From contig UQZX01000008.1 of NCBI GenBank assembly GCA_900545525.1, positions 1-64,000 on the forward strand: a stretch of DNA of 64,000 nucleotides, read 5' to 3'. Numbering within the stretch: the stretch's first letter is position 1; each line of letters begins with the position of its first letter. The position numbers and the translations under genes were made by a program. Shown here piece after piece: positions 1 to 7,712 of this stretch. The notes below the pieces were generated by a model, which worked only from the letters and a program-made list of their open reading frames with translations, was not told where the DNA came from and searched no databases. Source of the stretch: an uncultured Prevotella sp. Lineage in GTDB: Bacteria > Bacteroidota > Bacteroidia > Bacteroidales > Bacteroidaceae.

Positions 1-51
1 CCTTTTCCAAAGGAGGGGCAGGGGTGGTTTGTAATATTCATCGAACTCACG

Positions 52-459
52 TTATTTAATATACCCTGTTATTTTAGGTGTTATATAAAATTCTCCATCG
101 TTTAATGAAATAAATATTGTTTTATAAAATATACCGTTTTTATTTTTAGGATTGAATGATACAGTAAAGCCTATAGTAGAATCAGGGAATATGGGTTGCT
201 GTGGATATGATACAGAGATACATCCACATCCTTGTAAAACATTATTGATTGGTACTGTGTCATTGCTTGTGTTTTTAATTTTAAAGGTATGTTTTATCAA
301 ACCTTCATTCTCCTTTATTGTTCCAAAATCAAAATGCATGGAATCTGTTTTCATAAAATATGCATATTTTTGATGCTTTGTTATCGGTATTTTCTTTTGT
401 TTCTTGCAACATGATGTTATATAGAAGAGAATAAATATGTATAGTATAATTTTTGGCAT
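52..459 (-). CDS. DUF1573 lipoprotein
   Basis: A 135-residue predicted lipoprotein. The N-terminus is a short hydrophobic segment ending in the lipobox-like ITSC, followed by a second Cys and a Lys-rich stretch. Residues about 40-130 look like a DUF1573 Ig-like domain: FDFGTIKENEG near its start, then FKIKNTSNDTVPI, a GCGC turn, and a closing segment FNPKNKNGIFYKTI. DUF1573 proteins are common, usually uncharacterised envelope proteins of Bacteroidetes. It is the last gene of an AT-rich minus-strand group and is separated from the next gene upstream by 88 bp containing a stem-loop. The cellular role is unknown. Confidence 0.75.
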   Translation of the reverse strand: MPKIILYIFILFYITSCCKKQKKIPITKHQKYAYFMKTDSMHFDFGTIKENEGLIKHTFKIKNTSNDTVPINNVLQGCGCISVSYPQQPIFPDSTIGFTVSFNPKNKNGIFYKTIFISLNDGEFYITPKITGYIK

Positions 460-487
460 GTGCTTATTTTATATGGTAATATTATAG

Positions 488-521
488 AATTCTTCAGTCT
501 TTATAATATGGCTGAAGAATT
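488..521. terminator. Stem-loop between two minus-strand genes
   Basis: Ten-base perfect arms AATTCTTCAG (488-497) and CTGAAGAATT (512-521) enclose 14 nt. It follows the stop of the 81-residue membrane protein on the minus strand. The T-rich run (GTTTTTATATTA) lies on the plus-strand side, so on the minus strand it is a poorer intrinsic terminator and may only stabilise or attenuate the mRNA. Confidence 0.5.
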
Positions 522-547
522 GTTTTTATATTAGTTCTATTTGTGCT

Positions 548-793
548 TTATATCTCAAGCAATCTTGCACAAATTCCTGCAATGGCTGTTATGTTTAAAA
601 ACAATACTAAAAGTAAATCATTCCTTTTATACTTAGCAAGTTCCTGTTTTCTTATAAAAACAAATATAATCAATAATGTTGACAATGAAAGTAACACTAT
701 AGTTGTAATATTTAGAAAGATATAGTCTAACCAAGCCCCTAAAAGGAAAAAGATATAGGCAATACCGCTTATATTAATTATATTATTAAACAT
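548..793 (-). CDS. Small three-helix membrane protein, unknown
   Basis: 81 residues, mostly hydrophobic. Three likely membrane segments lie at about 8-25, 29-47 and 60-78, with the positive stretch RKQELAKYKRND between the second and third. No family recognised. Its start lies five bases beyond the stop of the 227-residue lipoprotein upstream, so the two are almost certainly co-translated. That pairing and size are compatible with an immunity or chaperone partner for the lipoprotein, but this is inference only. The gene is AT-rich like its neighbours. Confidence 0.65.
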   Translation of the reverse strand: MFNNIINISGIAYIFFLLGAWLDYIFLNITTIVLLSLSTLLIIFVFIRKQELAKYKRNDLLLVLFLNITAIAGICARLLEI

Positions 794-798
794 GTTGA

Positions 799-1482
799 TT
801 AATGCCTTTTACTGTTTAAACATGAGCCATATTGATAAATTGTATACGCAACTCCAACCCAACCTACAGTGCGAAGAATTAAAGCTCTTCCTATTTGCCA
901 TGCAACTGTTGCTGTCATTAATTCTTTAGTAAAGTAAATGTAATCAGTCATGCTCGAAATAGCGTTAAGCCCAAGTGAGAAAGTGAGACAATCCAGCAAG
1001 TCTGCTTTTGTATATTTTATTTGCATGGCATCATTACCCATATCTTCTACATTTACATATTCTTCTTGTGTAACGACATGCATGAAATATGCAAATTCCG
1101 CCAATGTCACTTCGTCCATATTATTAAGGGCATCAACCTCTTCTTGTGATAATTCCAATAAGTTTGTTTCTGACAAATTGACAAGTTCATCACGCATCTC
1201 CTGTCCGCTTTCCATTAGAGGAGATAATATTTCCTTTGTCTCTTTTTCTGTAAGGTCTGCATTATTAACTTGTTGAGATTGATATTTTTTTGTGTTGCCA
1301 TGCTTATGAGTGGTTCCTAAGCGGGCAGCAAGTTTAGTATTTACATTATAAAAAATAGAATCTTCCAAATGTGAACTCATAAATATTTGTTTTTCTTTTT
1401 GTGCTTCTTGTGTTAGATCCTCGTTTTGGCAAGCTGTTAATGTAAATGCCATTAATACAGTGAATAATAAAATCTTTTTCAT
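799..1482 (-). CDS. Lipoprotein with hydrophobic Cys-flanked C-terminal domain, unknown
   Basis: 227 residues. The signal peptide ends in the lipobox LTAC, followed by acidic QNEDLTQE, which resembles a Bacteroidetes surface-export signal. Residues about 20-160 are hydrophilic and acidic (for example ELVNLSETNLLELSQEEVD). The last 60 or so residues differ sharply. They form a glycine- and alanine-containing hydrophobic segment between two cysteines (DC near 164 and SC near 221), including GRALILRTVGWVGVAYTIYQ. No family recognised. The layout resembles precursors whose C-terminus inserts into membranes, but no activity can be assigned. It sits between a DUF3244-like gene (42 bp upstream) and the 81-residue membrane protein (5 bp downstream). 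Confidence 0.7.
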   Translation of the reverse strand: MKKILLFTVLMAFTLTACQNEDLTQEAQKEKQIFMSSHLEDSIFYNVNTKLAARLGTTHKHGNTKKYQSQQVNNADLTEKETKEILSPLMESGQEMRDELVNLSETNLLELSQEEVDALNNMDEVTLAEFAYFMHVVTQEEYVNVEDMGNDAMQIKYTKADLLDCLTFSLGLNAISSMTDYIYFTKELMTATVAWQIGRALILRTVGWVGVAYTIYQYGSCLNSKRH

Positions 1483-1524
1483 GTTGTTTGTTTTTAATTA
1501 TTAATAAAAGTTCATGTTAATTTG

Positions 1525-1872
1525 TTATTCTTCTTCAAATCTTCCAATCAAATATTTCTCATCGTAGAATATTTCTATGGTACATTTTTCATTGTCAGAT
1601 TCTTCCGGTACAAAAATAGTGTTTGATGATGGGGTTATTGTTATTGTATCATCGTACATAATGTTCCCGATATTGTCTTTAATGATAATATGCACATTAT
1701 TTATTAAAGAATCAGAATCGATTGTTACGAAATCTCGTTCACTTGTTATGCTACTGATAGCAAAAGGGTGAGGTGTTCCGCTGCTACCGCCTGTAAATAT
1801 TCTTGTGTCTTGTGCATTTGTTGATGTGTGATGCAAGACAAAGCATAGAAATGTAAATATTAAAAGTTTCAT
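1525..1872 (-). CDS. DUF3244-like small secreted protein
   Basis: 115 residues starting at the Met at 1872. An upstream in-frame Met at 1923 would put the promoter inside the gene, so it is rejected. The signal peptide MKLLIFTFLCFVLHHTSTNA is followed by Q. The rest is beta-rich, with VHIIIKDNIGNIMYDDTITI and a closing YDEKYLIGRFEE. This matches the shape of DUF3244 proteins, small secreted Bacteroidetes proteins of unknown role. A TAnnTTTG promoter box lies 20 bp upstream of the start. It probably heads the unit that continues into the lipoprotein, the small membrane protein and the DUF1573 gene. Confidence 0.65.
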   Translation of the reverse strand: MKLLIFTFLCFVLHHTSTNAQDTRIFTGGSSGTPHPFAISSITSERDFVTIDSDSLINNVHIIIKDNIGNIMYDDTITITPSSNTIFVPEESDNEKCTIEIFYDEKYLIGRFEEE

Positions 1873-1891
1873 ATTATTAATTTTGAATGCC

Positions 1892-1923
1892 CAAAGGTAC
1901 GAATGAATATAATTATGCACCAA
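1892..1923 (-). promoter_or_regulatory. Bacteroidetes promoter for the DUF3244-like gene
   Basis: On the minus strand TACCTTTG (1899-1892) is preceded 21 bases upstream by TTG (1923-1921), the -7/-33 shape of Bacteroides promoters. Predicted start of transcription is near 1885, a dozen bases before the start codon. Confidence 0.6.
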
Positions 1924-1966
1924 GAAACTAACTGCGCAAAAATGTATGCAACTAGTTTCTTAGTGC
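1917..1966. promoter_or_regulatory. Inverted repeat over the -33 region, operator or terminator
   Basis: AAGAAACTA (1922-1930) and TAGTTTCTT (1953-1961), extended by GCAC/GTGC outside one mismatch, enclose 22 nt. A second small palindrome, GCAATA-TTT-TATTGC, follows at 1965-1979. The repeat covers the -33 element of the DUF3244-like promoter and lies just after the TPR/HTH gene. It could be an operator or that gene's terminator; no strong T-run supports the latter. Confidence 0.4.
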
Positions 1967-2009
1967 AATATTTTATTGCGCAAAATAGTACGCACAATCT
2001 GTAATGATA

Positions 2010-3635
2010 TTATAATGAGGATATTATATCATCCCAGTCTTTTACAGATGTAACTGTTCCGAATGCCCGTTTATAAAGTTTTCGTCTTACTGAGTTCACC
2101 CCGGATGAGCTTAAATTCATAAAATCACCTATATTGGATAGTGACAATCCTGTTTTTAATAATAGGCAAAGTCGGTAGTCGTTGATATTCATTTTACATA
2201 AGTCTGCAAGTTTTTTGTTGAAGTTTGGATATAATATGTTTATTGTTTTATCAAGTTCTTGCCATTCATCATCCGTCAGTTTTTTCTTTTCATTAGGATT
2301 ATTGATAATTTGTTTAATGCGTAGCCATATCCTGCTGTCTTCCATTTTTGTCTGTATATGTTGCGTAAGACCGGATATTTCTGAAACCTTTTCAATCAAC
2401 AAACTGTATTTGTCGAGTTTAAACTTTTTCTTTATTCTTATAAATATGGTGATGAATATAATTATTATAATTATAATTAAAACAAAAGATGACAGGATAA
2501 TTATAGCAATAGTCTTATTGTTGTTTTCCTGTTTCAGGCGTATATTTTCTTTTTCCCTTAGGCTATAGTTATATTGGTTGTTTTTTTGCATGACAACCTC
2601 GGTTGATGTAATAAAATTGACAGAGTCTGTATATATGCGATATTGTTCCAAATGGTGTAATGCATTTTGCGGATTATTATTATTGATAAAATATTTTGCG
2701 AGTTCCCTATGCGCTTGTTGCTTAGTCCGTATATTACCATAAGAAATCAGTTTGTTATAATACGTAAATGCAGAGTCTGTATGTCCAAGCCCCATATATG
2801 TGCGTGCTGCTATTGAGAAAACGCTGTTTTTGTTATAATATCCGTTATAGTCGAGTGCATATTTTATAAGTTTTTTTGCCTGTGTATATTTTTCTTCTAA
2901 TGAGTACATGTTGGCTTTTTGTGAATATACATCAATTTCAAGATCTTTGTTATTAAGTTCCTTTGCAAGTTTTATTGCCCTGTCTATATAGTAATACGCA
3001 CTGTCCTTCTCTTTTTTGTCGAAGTATGCGCAGGCAATATCACGTTGTGTGTATATGCACGATGCGGTGTCTCCCGAGACAAGATAACACGAATCTGCTT
3101 TCAAAAACATTTTCAGGGAGTTCTCGCCAAGCCATTGCGATGCGTATATATATCCTAACTGGTTATATGTTCTGGCTTTCAGGTTTACTTCATCTTCAGG
3201 TATTATATTAAGAACCTTCAGGTAATAGTCTATGGCACGTGGTATGTCGTTTGTGGAATAATATACTTTTCCAGCATAATAGTATGCCTCTGTAAGTTTC
3301 TTTTTATCATTGTCATGCCTTTCATAATATTCTACGACAGGGTGTATGAGGCTGTCCGATGAAAACTTTTTGAAAGAATAGACATCGGCTTTAACCCTTA
3401 TAAGCTTCCAGCGCATATTGTCCTCCTCGCATGAAGCGTCTACAGAATCCTTTATCCGTTCAAGTATCTCTATAGTCTTTGGTGTATTTACAGCGGCAAG
3501 ACTATCGGCTATGTCAAGCTGTTTGGTGAAACGCCTGTTGTTACATGATATGCATAACATCATGAAAACTGTTGTAAATGCCATATATACCACAGGTTTA
3601 TATATCACTTGTAAAATCTTGTCGGATAATCCCAT
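2010..3635 (-). CDS. Membrane-anchored TPR protein with C-terminal HTH
   Basis: 541 residues. N-terminal hydrophobic signal with a lipobox-like CISC, then about 330 residues of TPR-type helical repeats (for example EAYYYAGKVYYSTNDIPRAI), a single membrane helix at about 375-400 rich in Ile, and a cytoplasmic tail. The tail contains INDYRLCLLLKTGLSLSNIG and SSSGVNSVRRKLYKRAFG, a helix-turn-helix of LuxR-like shape. This periplasmic-TPR/TM/HTH architecture is common in Bacteroidetes and is thought to sense envelope signals and act on transcription. Targets are unknown, but the inverted repeat just downstream of this gene, in front of the small-lipoprotein operon, is a natural candidate. AT-rich. 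Confidence 0.8.
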   Translation of the reverse strand: MGLSDKILQVIYKPVVYMAFTTVFMMLCISCNNRRFTKQLDIADSLAAVNTPKTIEILERIKDSVDASCEEDNMRWKLIRVKADVYSFKKFSSDSLIHPVVEYYERHDNDKKKLTEAYYYAGKVYYSTNDIPRAIDYYLKVLNIIPEDEVNLKARTYNQLGYIYASQWLGENSLKMFLKADSCYLVSGDTASCIYTQRDIACAYFDKKEKDSAYYYIDRAIKLAKELNNKDLEIDVYSQKANMYSLEEKYTQAKKLIKYALDYNGYYNKNSVFSIAARTYMGLGHTDSAFTYYNKLISYGNIRTKQQAHRELAKYFINNNNPQNALHHLEQYRIYTDSVNFITSTEVVMQKNNQYNYSLREKENIRLKQENNNKTIAIIILSSFVLIIIIIIIFITIFIRIKKKFKLDKYSLLIEKVSEISGLTQHIQTKMEDSRIWLRIKQIINNPNEKKKLTDDEWQELDKTINILYPNFNKKLADLCKMNINDYRLCLLLKTGLSLSNIGDFMNLSSSGVNSVRRKLYKRAFGTVTSVKDWDDIISSL

Positions 3636-3689
3636 AATATAATAAGGTGTAGCTATAATTTTTTCTGTATATTATACATGTTGTTTCGT

Positions 3690-5588
3690 TTATTTCATCA
3701 TTTTCAACCGCAGGCTGTTCAACACCACACTGATGCTTGAGAAAGCCATGAGGGCACTTGCCCACATTGGTGTTATCTGCCAGTCTGTGTCTAAGGCGTA
3801 TGGGACGCCGGCTGCCAACGGAATGCAGACGATGTTGTATATAAAAGCCCAAAACAGGTTCTGGTGTATCATTCTTACTGTTTGATGTGACAGCCTTATA
3901 GCTTCCGGAATGCGTCGCAGGTCTGTTCCCATGAGCGTCACCTGTGCCACGTCCATGGCAATGTCCGTTCCCTTGCCCATGGCAATGCTAACATCGGCAG
4001 CGGCAAGTGCCTGTGTGTCGTTGATACCGTCGCCTACCATTGCCACATTCCTGCCTTCACCTTGTAATTTCCGTACAAGTTGCTCTTTGTCGCCCGGCAT
4101 CACCCGGCTGTGCCAGTTGCTTATCCCTGCTTTTCCAGCCCAGTATGCCGCTGCCTCTTCGCTGTCTCCGCTCATCATGTATATGTCTATTTCCTCAGTT
4201 CTGAGCATGTTGATAGTCTCTTTGGCATGAGGCTTGAGCGTCTCACGCTCCTCCGGCAGGGTGTCTTTTCGTGTAAAATCGGCATCCTTGTTGGGTATGG
4301 TGAGCGTCCCGGTCTTGTCTATTACCAGCGCATTGATGCCCCTCAGCCTTTCAAGTGCCGTGGCATCCTTTATAAGAATGTTTCTTTCCGCAGCTTTGCC
4401 TATGCCTACCATAAGTGCTGTAGGCGTGGCAAGTCCCAACGCGCATGGGCATGCTATGACGAGCACGGACACAGCCGACATCACGGCACGCGGCATGTTT
4501 GTACTGCCTCCTGCTATCATCCATGCGGCAAAAGTTATCAGAGATATGGCTATGATGACAGGAACGAACACTCCTGCAATCCTGTCTGTCACGCGCTGTA
4601 CTGGTGCCTTGCTGCCCTGAGCTTGCTGCACAGTCTTTATAATCTGTGACAGCATGGTATATTCGCCAACTTGTTCTGCGCGGAAAAGCATATTGCCACG
4701 GCTTACGAGTGTGCCGGCATATACTTTGTCTCCGGCTTTTCTTTCGGCAGGAAGCGGCTCGCCGCTTATCATGCTCTCGTCTATATATGCACTGCCTTCC
4801 GTTATTATTCCGTCTACAGGAATACGGTCTCCCTGTCTCACATCTATTATGTCGCCGCAGGCAAGAGCTGCTATCGGCACCTCTTCTGTTTTTCCGCCGC
4901 ATGCCACACGTGCCGTTTTAGGTGCAAGCCCCATAAGTCCCCTTATAGCCGATGCCGTTCCGCCCTTTGCCTTCTCTTCGAGCAACCGTCCGGTGAGCAC
5001 GAATGTTATTATCATTACCGAGGCATCATAATACGTATGGTTTTCCAATCCGTAACAGCCCCACAGTTCTTCGCCCCAATAAGTGTTAAACACGCTAAGG
5101 CAGAACGATATAGCCGTGCTCAGGGCAACGAGCGTGTCCATGTTTGCCGCTCCATGCATCATCTGCCGCCAGGCGTTGACATAAAACTGTCTGCCGCTGT
5201 ATACCATGTTTGCAAGTGCGGCTATCATCATTGCCTGATTGTCGAACATCGCGTCCCCTGTTCCAGCCATGCCCATGGAAAAGCACATTATGATAATTGC
5301 AAGTATCCACGAAACTGCGGCTTTCTTAAGCAGAAGGCGGTATGCCCTGCGCTCTGTTTCCTCAACAGATGTTCCTTCGTCGGTTATCATGTCATATCCC
5401 GCCTGTGCCAATACCTCCCGCATCTGTTGTGGTGACGTGACTTTCGGGTCGTAGAATACAGATGCTGTGCGTGACGCGAAGTTCACTTCCGCTTTTTCAA
5501 CACCTTCCATACCGTTCAGTTTCCGTTCCACTGTTGCGGCACATCCTGCGCATGCCATGCCTGTAACAGGTATCACTTTGTTTTCCAT
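3690..5588 (-). CDS. copA: CopA-like heavy-metal P-type ATPase lacking the N-domain
   Basis: 632 residues from the Met at 5588, which follows AAAAAAAGAAGAT; an upstream in-frame Met at 5639 adds 17 residues unlike the family. An HMA domain (GMACAGC, residues about 1-68) precedes the membrane segments. The actuator loop carries SGEPLP, the membrane site is IACPCALGLATP, the phosphorylation site DKTGTLT has Asp at 424, and the hinge GDGIND starts near residue 519. All point to a P1B copper or silver exporter. What is missing is the nucleotide-binding domain: Asp424 to the first hinge Asp is 96 residues, whereas canonical CopA has roughly 190-200, and no SEHPLA-like motif is present. The frame is open throughout, so this is a compact variant or an inactive homologue rather than a frameshift. 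Confidence 0.85.
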   Translation of the reverse strand: MENKVIPVTGMACAGCAATVERKLNGMEGVEKAEVNFASRTASVFYDPKVTSPQQMREVLAQAGYDMITDEGTSVEETERRAYRLLLKKAAVSWILAIIIMCFSMGMAGTGDAMFDNQAMMIAALANMVYSGRQFYVNAWRQMMHGAANMDTLVALSTAISFCLSVFNTYWGEELWGCYGLENHTYYDASVMIITFVLTGRLLEEKAKGGTASAIRGLMGLAPKTARVACGGKTEEVPIAALACGDIIDVRQGDRIPVDGIITEGSAYIDESMISGEPLPAERKAGDKVYAGTLVSRGNMLFRAEQVGEYTMLSQIIKTVQQAQGSKAPVQRVTDRIAGVFVPVIIAISLITFAAWMIAGGSTNMPRAVMSAVSVLVIACPCALGLATPTALMVGIGKAAERNILIKDATALERLRGINALVIDKTGTLTIPNKDADFTRKDTLPEERETLKPHAKETINMLRTEEIDIYMMSGDSEEAAAYWAGKAGISNWHSRVMPGDKEQLVRKLQGEGRNVAMVGDGINDTQALAAADVSIAMGKGTDIAMDVAQVTLMGTDLRRIPEAIRLSHQTVRMIHQNLFWAFIYNIVCIPLAAGVPYALDTDWQITPMWASALMAFSSISVVLNSLRLKMMK

Positions 5589-5672
5589 ATCTTCTTTTTT
5601 TATGTAAAGGTAATGATTTCTTACGAATGTTCCTGTCATACTTAATACATCGGAATGTCTGTTTTTTATCTT

Positions 5673-5689
5673 AAAAACACCGTGTTTTT
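5673..5689 (-). terminator. Terminator after DUF1460 gene
   Basis: AAAAACA-CCG-TGTTTTT, 7-bp perfect arms with a 3-nt loop. On the minus strand it follows the DUF1460 stop by about 38 bases and is followed by AAGAT; the T-run is within the stem. Confidence 0.5.
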
Positions 5690-5726
5690 ATAACTCCCCG
5701 ATAAAAGAACGAATAGCCTCATTAGG

Positions 5727-6572
5727 TCAGTTTACCCTGACAACCCTTATGCCGGGCATTGTTTTTCTCTTCTGTAAATATTGATAAAGCGTCATTGGTT
5801 CTTCCACCACTTTGTGGCGTATGCTTGATGCGTTGAGCATGTGCAGCCCGTCGTTGTGCCATACGGCTATGCCTATATGTTGTGTGTCAAGCCCCTTTAT
5901 GTCCGTAGTCGTGGCAATGATGTCGCCGTCGTGTATTGTTTTACGTAGCAGACGTGTATTCTTTATTTCGGATTTTGGGATGTATCTGCATCTGTTTCCT
6001 GTCAGTTCCTTCTCGGTATTACGTATTTCTGGTATGTATGAAGGGTTCAGTTTCAGCATCCTGTAGCTTGCCACGTGCGTTGTCATGTAGTTGATGTTCA
6101 GCGTCTGTATGGCGGTGAACGGCGGTATCGGCGACTGTATTTCCCTGCATAACCCTTTCCTTGTGTTGTGTTCAATCCACGATGTGAAGTAATGCAGGCG
6201 TGCGGTGTAGTGGGGCTGTCTTCCTTCGGCATAGCGTATCAGGGCTATTTTGTTACAGAAGTTGTCGAACGTAGGCTTGTTCTCTTTTATGCAAAGAGTG
6301 AGGGCAAGGACGTTTTCAACATAGGTGGTACAGTCGAGTTGCCGCAGATTGATTATCAGATGCTCCGTATTGTTTACTTCGAGCGTGTGCGCCACATAGG
6401 GCAGTCCGCACATCTGACGGGCAAAGAATACCATGTAGTTGGTGCCGGCAGGTTGTTTCAGTGCTTTGGAGAACAGTTTCATAACATAAAGGCTGTCACT
6501 TTTTTCATATTGTGTTTCTGCCTTTGCGGTTGTAAAAGACAATGACAGGAGCAGTAATAATGCGAATTTCAT
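5727..6572 (-). CDS. DUF1460 NlpC/P60-like amidase/peptidase
   Basis: 281 residues with signal peptide MKFALLLLLSLSFTTAKA. Motifs fit DUF1460: QMCGLPYVAHTLE, then LDCTTYVENVLAL with the likely nucleophile Cys near residue 100, and TQHIGIAVWHNDG with the likely catalytic His. Structurally studied members have a papain/NlpC-like fold and are thought to cut muropeptide bonds. It is secreted to the periplasm or beyond. Third gene of a minus-strand unit after a Gfo/Idh/MocA oxidoreductase and a DUF4421 protein, 18 bp from the latter, which suggests a shared envelope-related task. Substrate not determinable from sequence. Confidence 0.85.
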   Translation of the reverse strand: MKFALLLLLSLSFTTAKAETQYEKSDSLYVMKLFSKALKQPAGTNYMVFFARQMCGLPYVAHTLEVNNTEHLIINLRQLDCTTYVENVLALTLCIKENKPTFDNFCNKIALIRYAEGRQPHYTARLHYFTSWIEHNTRKGLCREIQSPIPPFTAIQTLNINYMTTHVASYRMLKLNPSYIPEIRNTEKELTGNRCRYIPKSEIKNTRLLRKTIHDGDIIATTTDIKGLDTQHIGIAVWHNDGLHMLNASSIRHKVVEEPMTLYQYLQKRKTMPGIRVVRVN

Positions 6573-6590
6573 TTTTGTTGTTTGATGTTT

Positions 6591-7706
6591 TTATTTTCTT
6601 CCGAAGTTCATTCCTACATATATGTTCAGTGAACCGAACACGCTGCTTGTTGAAAACTGACTTTTATGATAGTTGTATGAGTGAAGTATTGTGCTTGCCC
6701 CGGCATACCATTTAGTGTTGTTCCATACCAGTCCGAAGCGTCCTATGCCGTCGATGTTTATGTCATCAAAGTTGAAGTCGCGCAAGAAAAAATTGTTTTT
6801 GTCAATGCGGTCTCCGTCGCTCTTCTTGTATGCAATGCCGGCAGACAGTGATGCCGAAAACAGAAAGTTGCGTGCAAACACCCAATTGTAGGCATATCCG
6901 CCCGATATGGAATACGATGTATATCGTACATTGTTGAACATAAGGCCGTTGTCGAGTTTTATCTCCTCGCCCGAATAGTCGGGTCTTTTGCTGATGCCTT
7001 CCGTTATCACCCGTTCAAGTTCCTTGTGATCCAGGCTGATGTCGTGTGTCATGTATCCAATGCCGAGCAGGGGCGAACCGCAACTGCGCTTTTGACATGT
7101 GCTTTGGCTGAATGCTGCCGGATAGGAAAATTTACGGTGATTGAGGATATAATATAGGTCAAATCCCTTAATCTTTACGCTGAGACCGGAGAAAGGAATG
7201 CCTTTCAGTATGTCCTTGTCCATACCGTTACCCAAATCGGCTTCACGTATGCGGTAGTCGTTTCCCGTTCTGCGATAATACAGGTCGATGCCGACAAGAG
7301 AACTGTACAGGCTTAGGTCCAGCTCTTTCTTGTTTTCGCTATGGTCGAACTTACTTATGTCTACGGTATATCCGAGAAACACCCAGCGCCAGCCCACGTA
7401 AGGACCAATTCTTACGGTTGGACGCGGGGCAAAGGTTATTGATTGTCCCGACTTGCTTTTTATATTGTATTCCTCGTATGTGGTGGTGTTTTGCAGCATT
7501 ACGGTGTAATTATAATGCTGAGGTTCTATATAATTGGTGTCTATCTTGTTGAAATCCCTGAACACACCCGTAAAAACACGACCTATCCTTCTGAATATGG
7601 TATTTTTCTTAACCCTTACGCATGTATCTGCCTGCAGCGAAAGGCTTTCTGCATGCATTGCAAGTGCAGGCAGAAATAGCAGTAATATGGCATAGAGATA
7701 GCGCAT
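6591..7706 (-). CDS. DUF4421 family protein
   Basis: 371 residues with a signal peptide (MRYLYAILLLFLPALAMHAE). The mature part is rich in alternating aromatic beta-strand-like segments (VRIGPYVGWRWVFLGYTVDI near residue 100; closing SSVFGSLNIYVGMNFGRK), which suggests an outer-membrane or periplasmic beta-barrel-like protein. This matches the DUF4421 family of Bacteroidetes; function unknown. It lies between the oxidoreductase (gap 6 bp) and DUF1460 (gap 18 bp) and is surely co-transcribed with both. Confidence 0.75.
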   Translation of the reverse strand: MRYLYAILLLFLPALAMHAESLSLQADTCVRVKKNTIFRRIGRVFTGVFRDFNKIDTNYIEPQHYNYTVMLQNTTTYEEYNIKSKSGQSITFAPRPTVRIGPYVGWRWVFLGYTVDISKFDHSENKKELDLSLYSSLVGIDLYYRRTGNDYRIREADLGNGMDKDILKGIPFSGLSVKIKGFDLYYILNHRKFSYPAAFSQSTCQKRSCGSPLLGIGYMTHDISLDHKELERVITEGISKRPDYSGEEIKLDNGLMFNNVRYTSYSISGGYAYNWVFARNFLFSASLSAGIAYKKSDGDRIDKNNFFLRDFNFDDINIDGIGRFGLVWNNTKWYAGASTILHSYNYHKSQFSTSSVFGSLNIYVGMNFGRK

Positions 7707-7712
7707 GTGGCT

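Noticed and set aside
1..51. Possible repeat (purine/pyrimidine-rich CCTTTTCCAAAGGAGGGG) at the window edge
   Set aside because: Too short to define; most of it would lie outside the window.
3690..5588. Pseudogene call for the CopA-like ATPase
   Set aside because: The frame is open, all transport and phosphorylation motifs are intact and the junction is clean; a compact variant fits better than decay.
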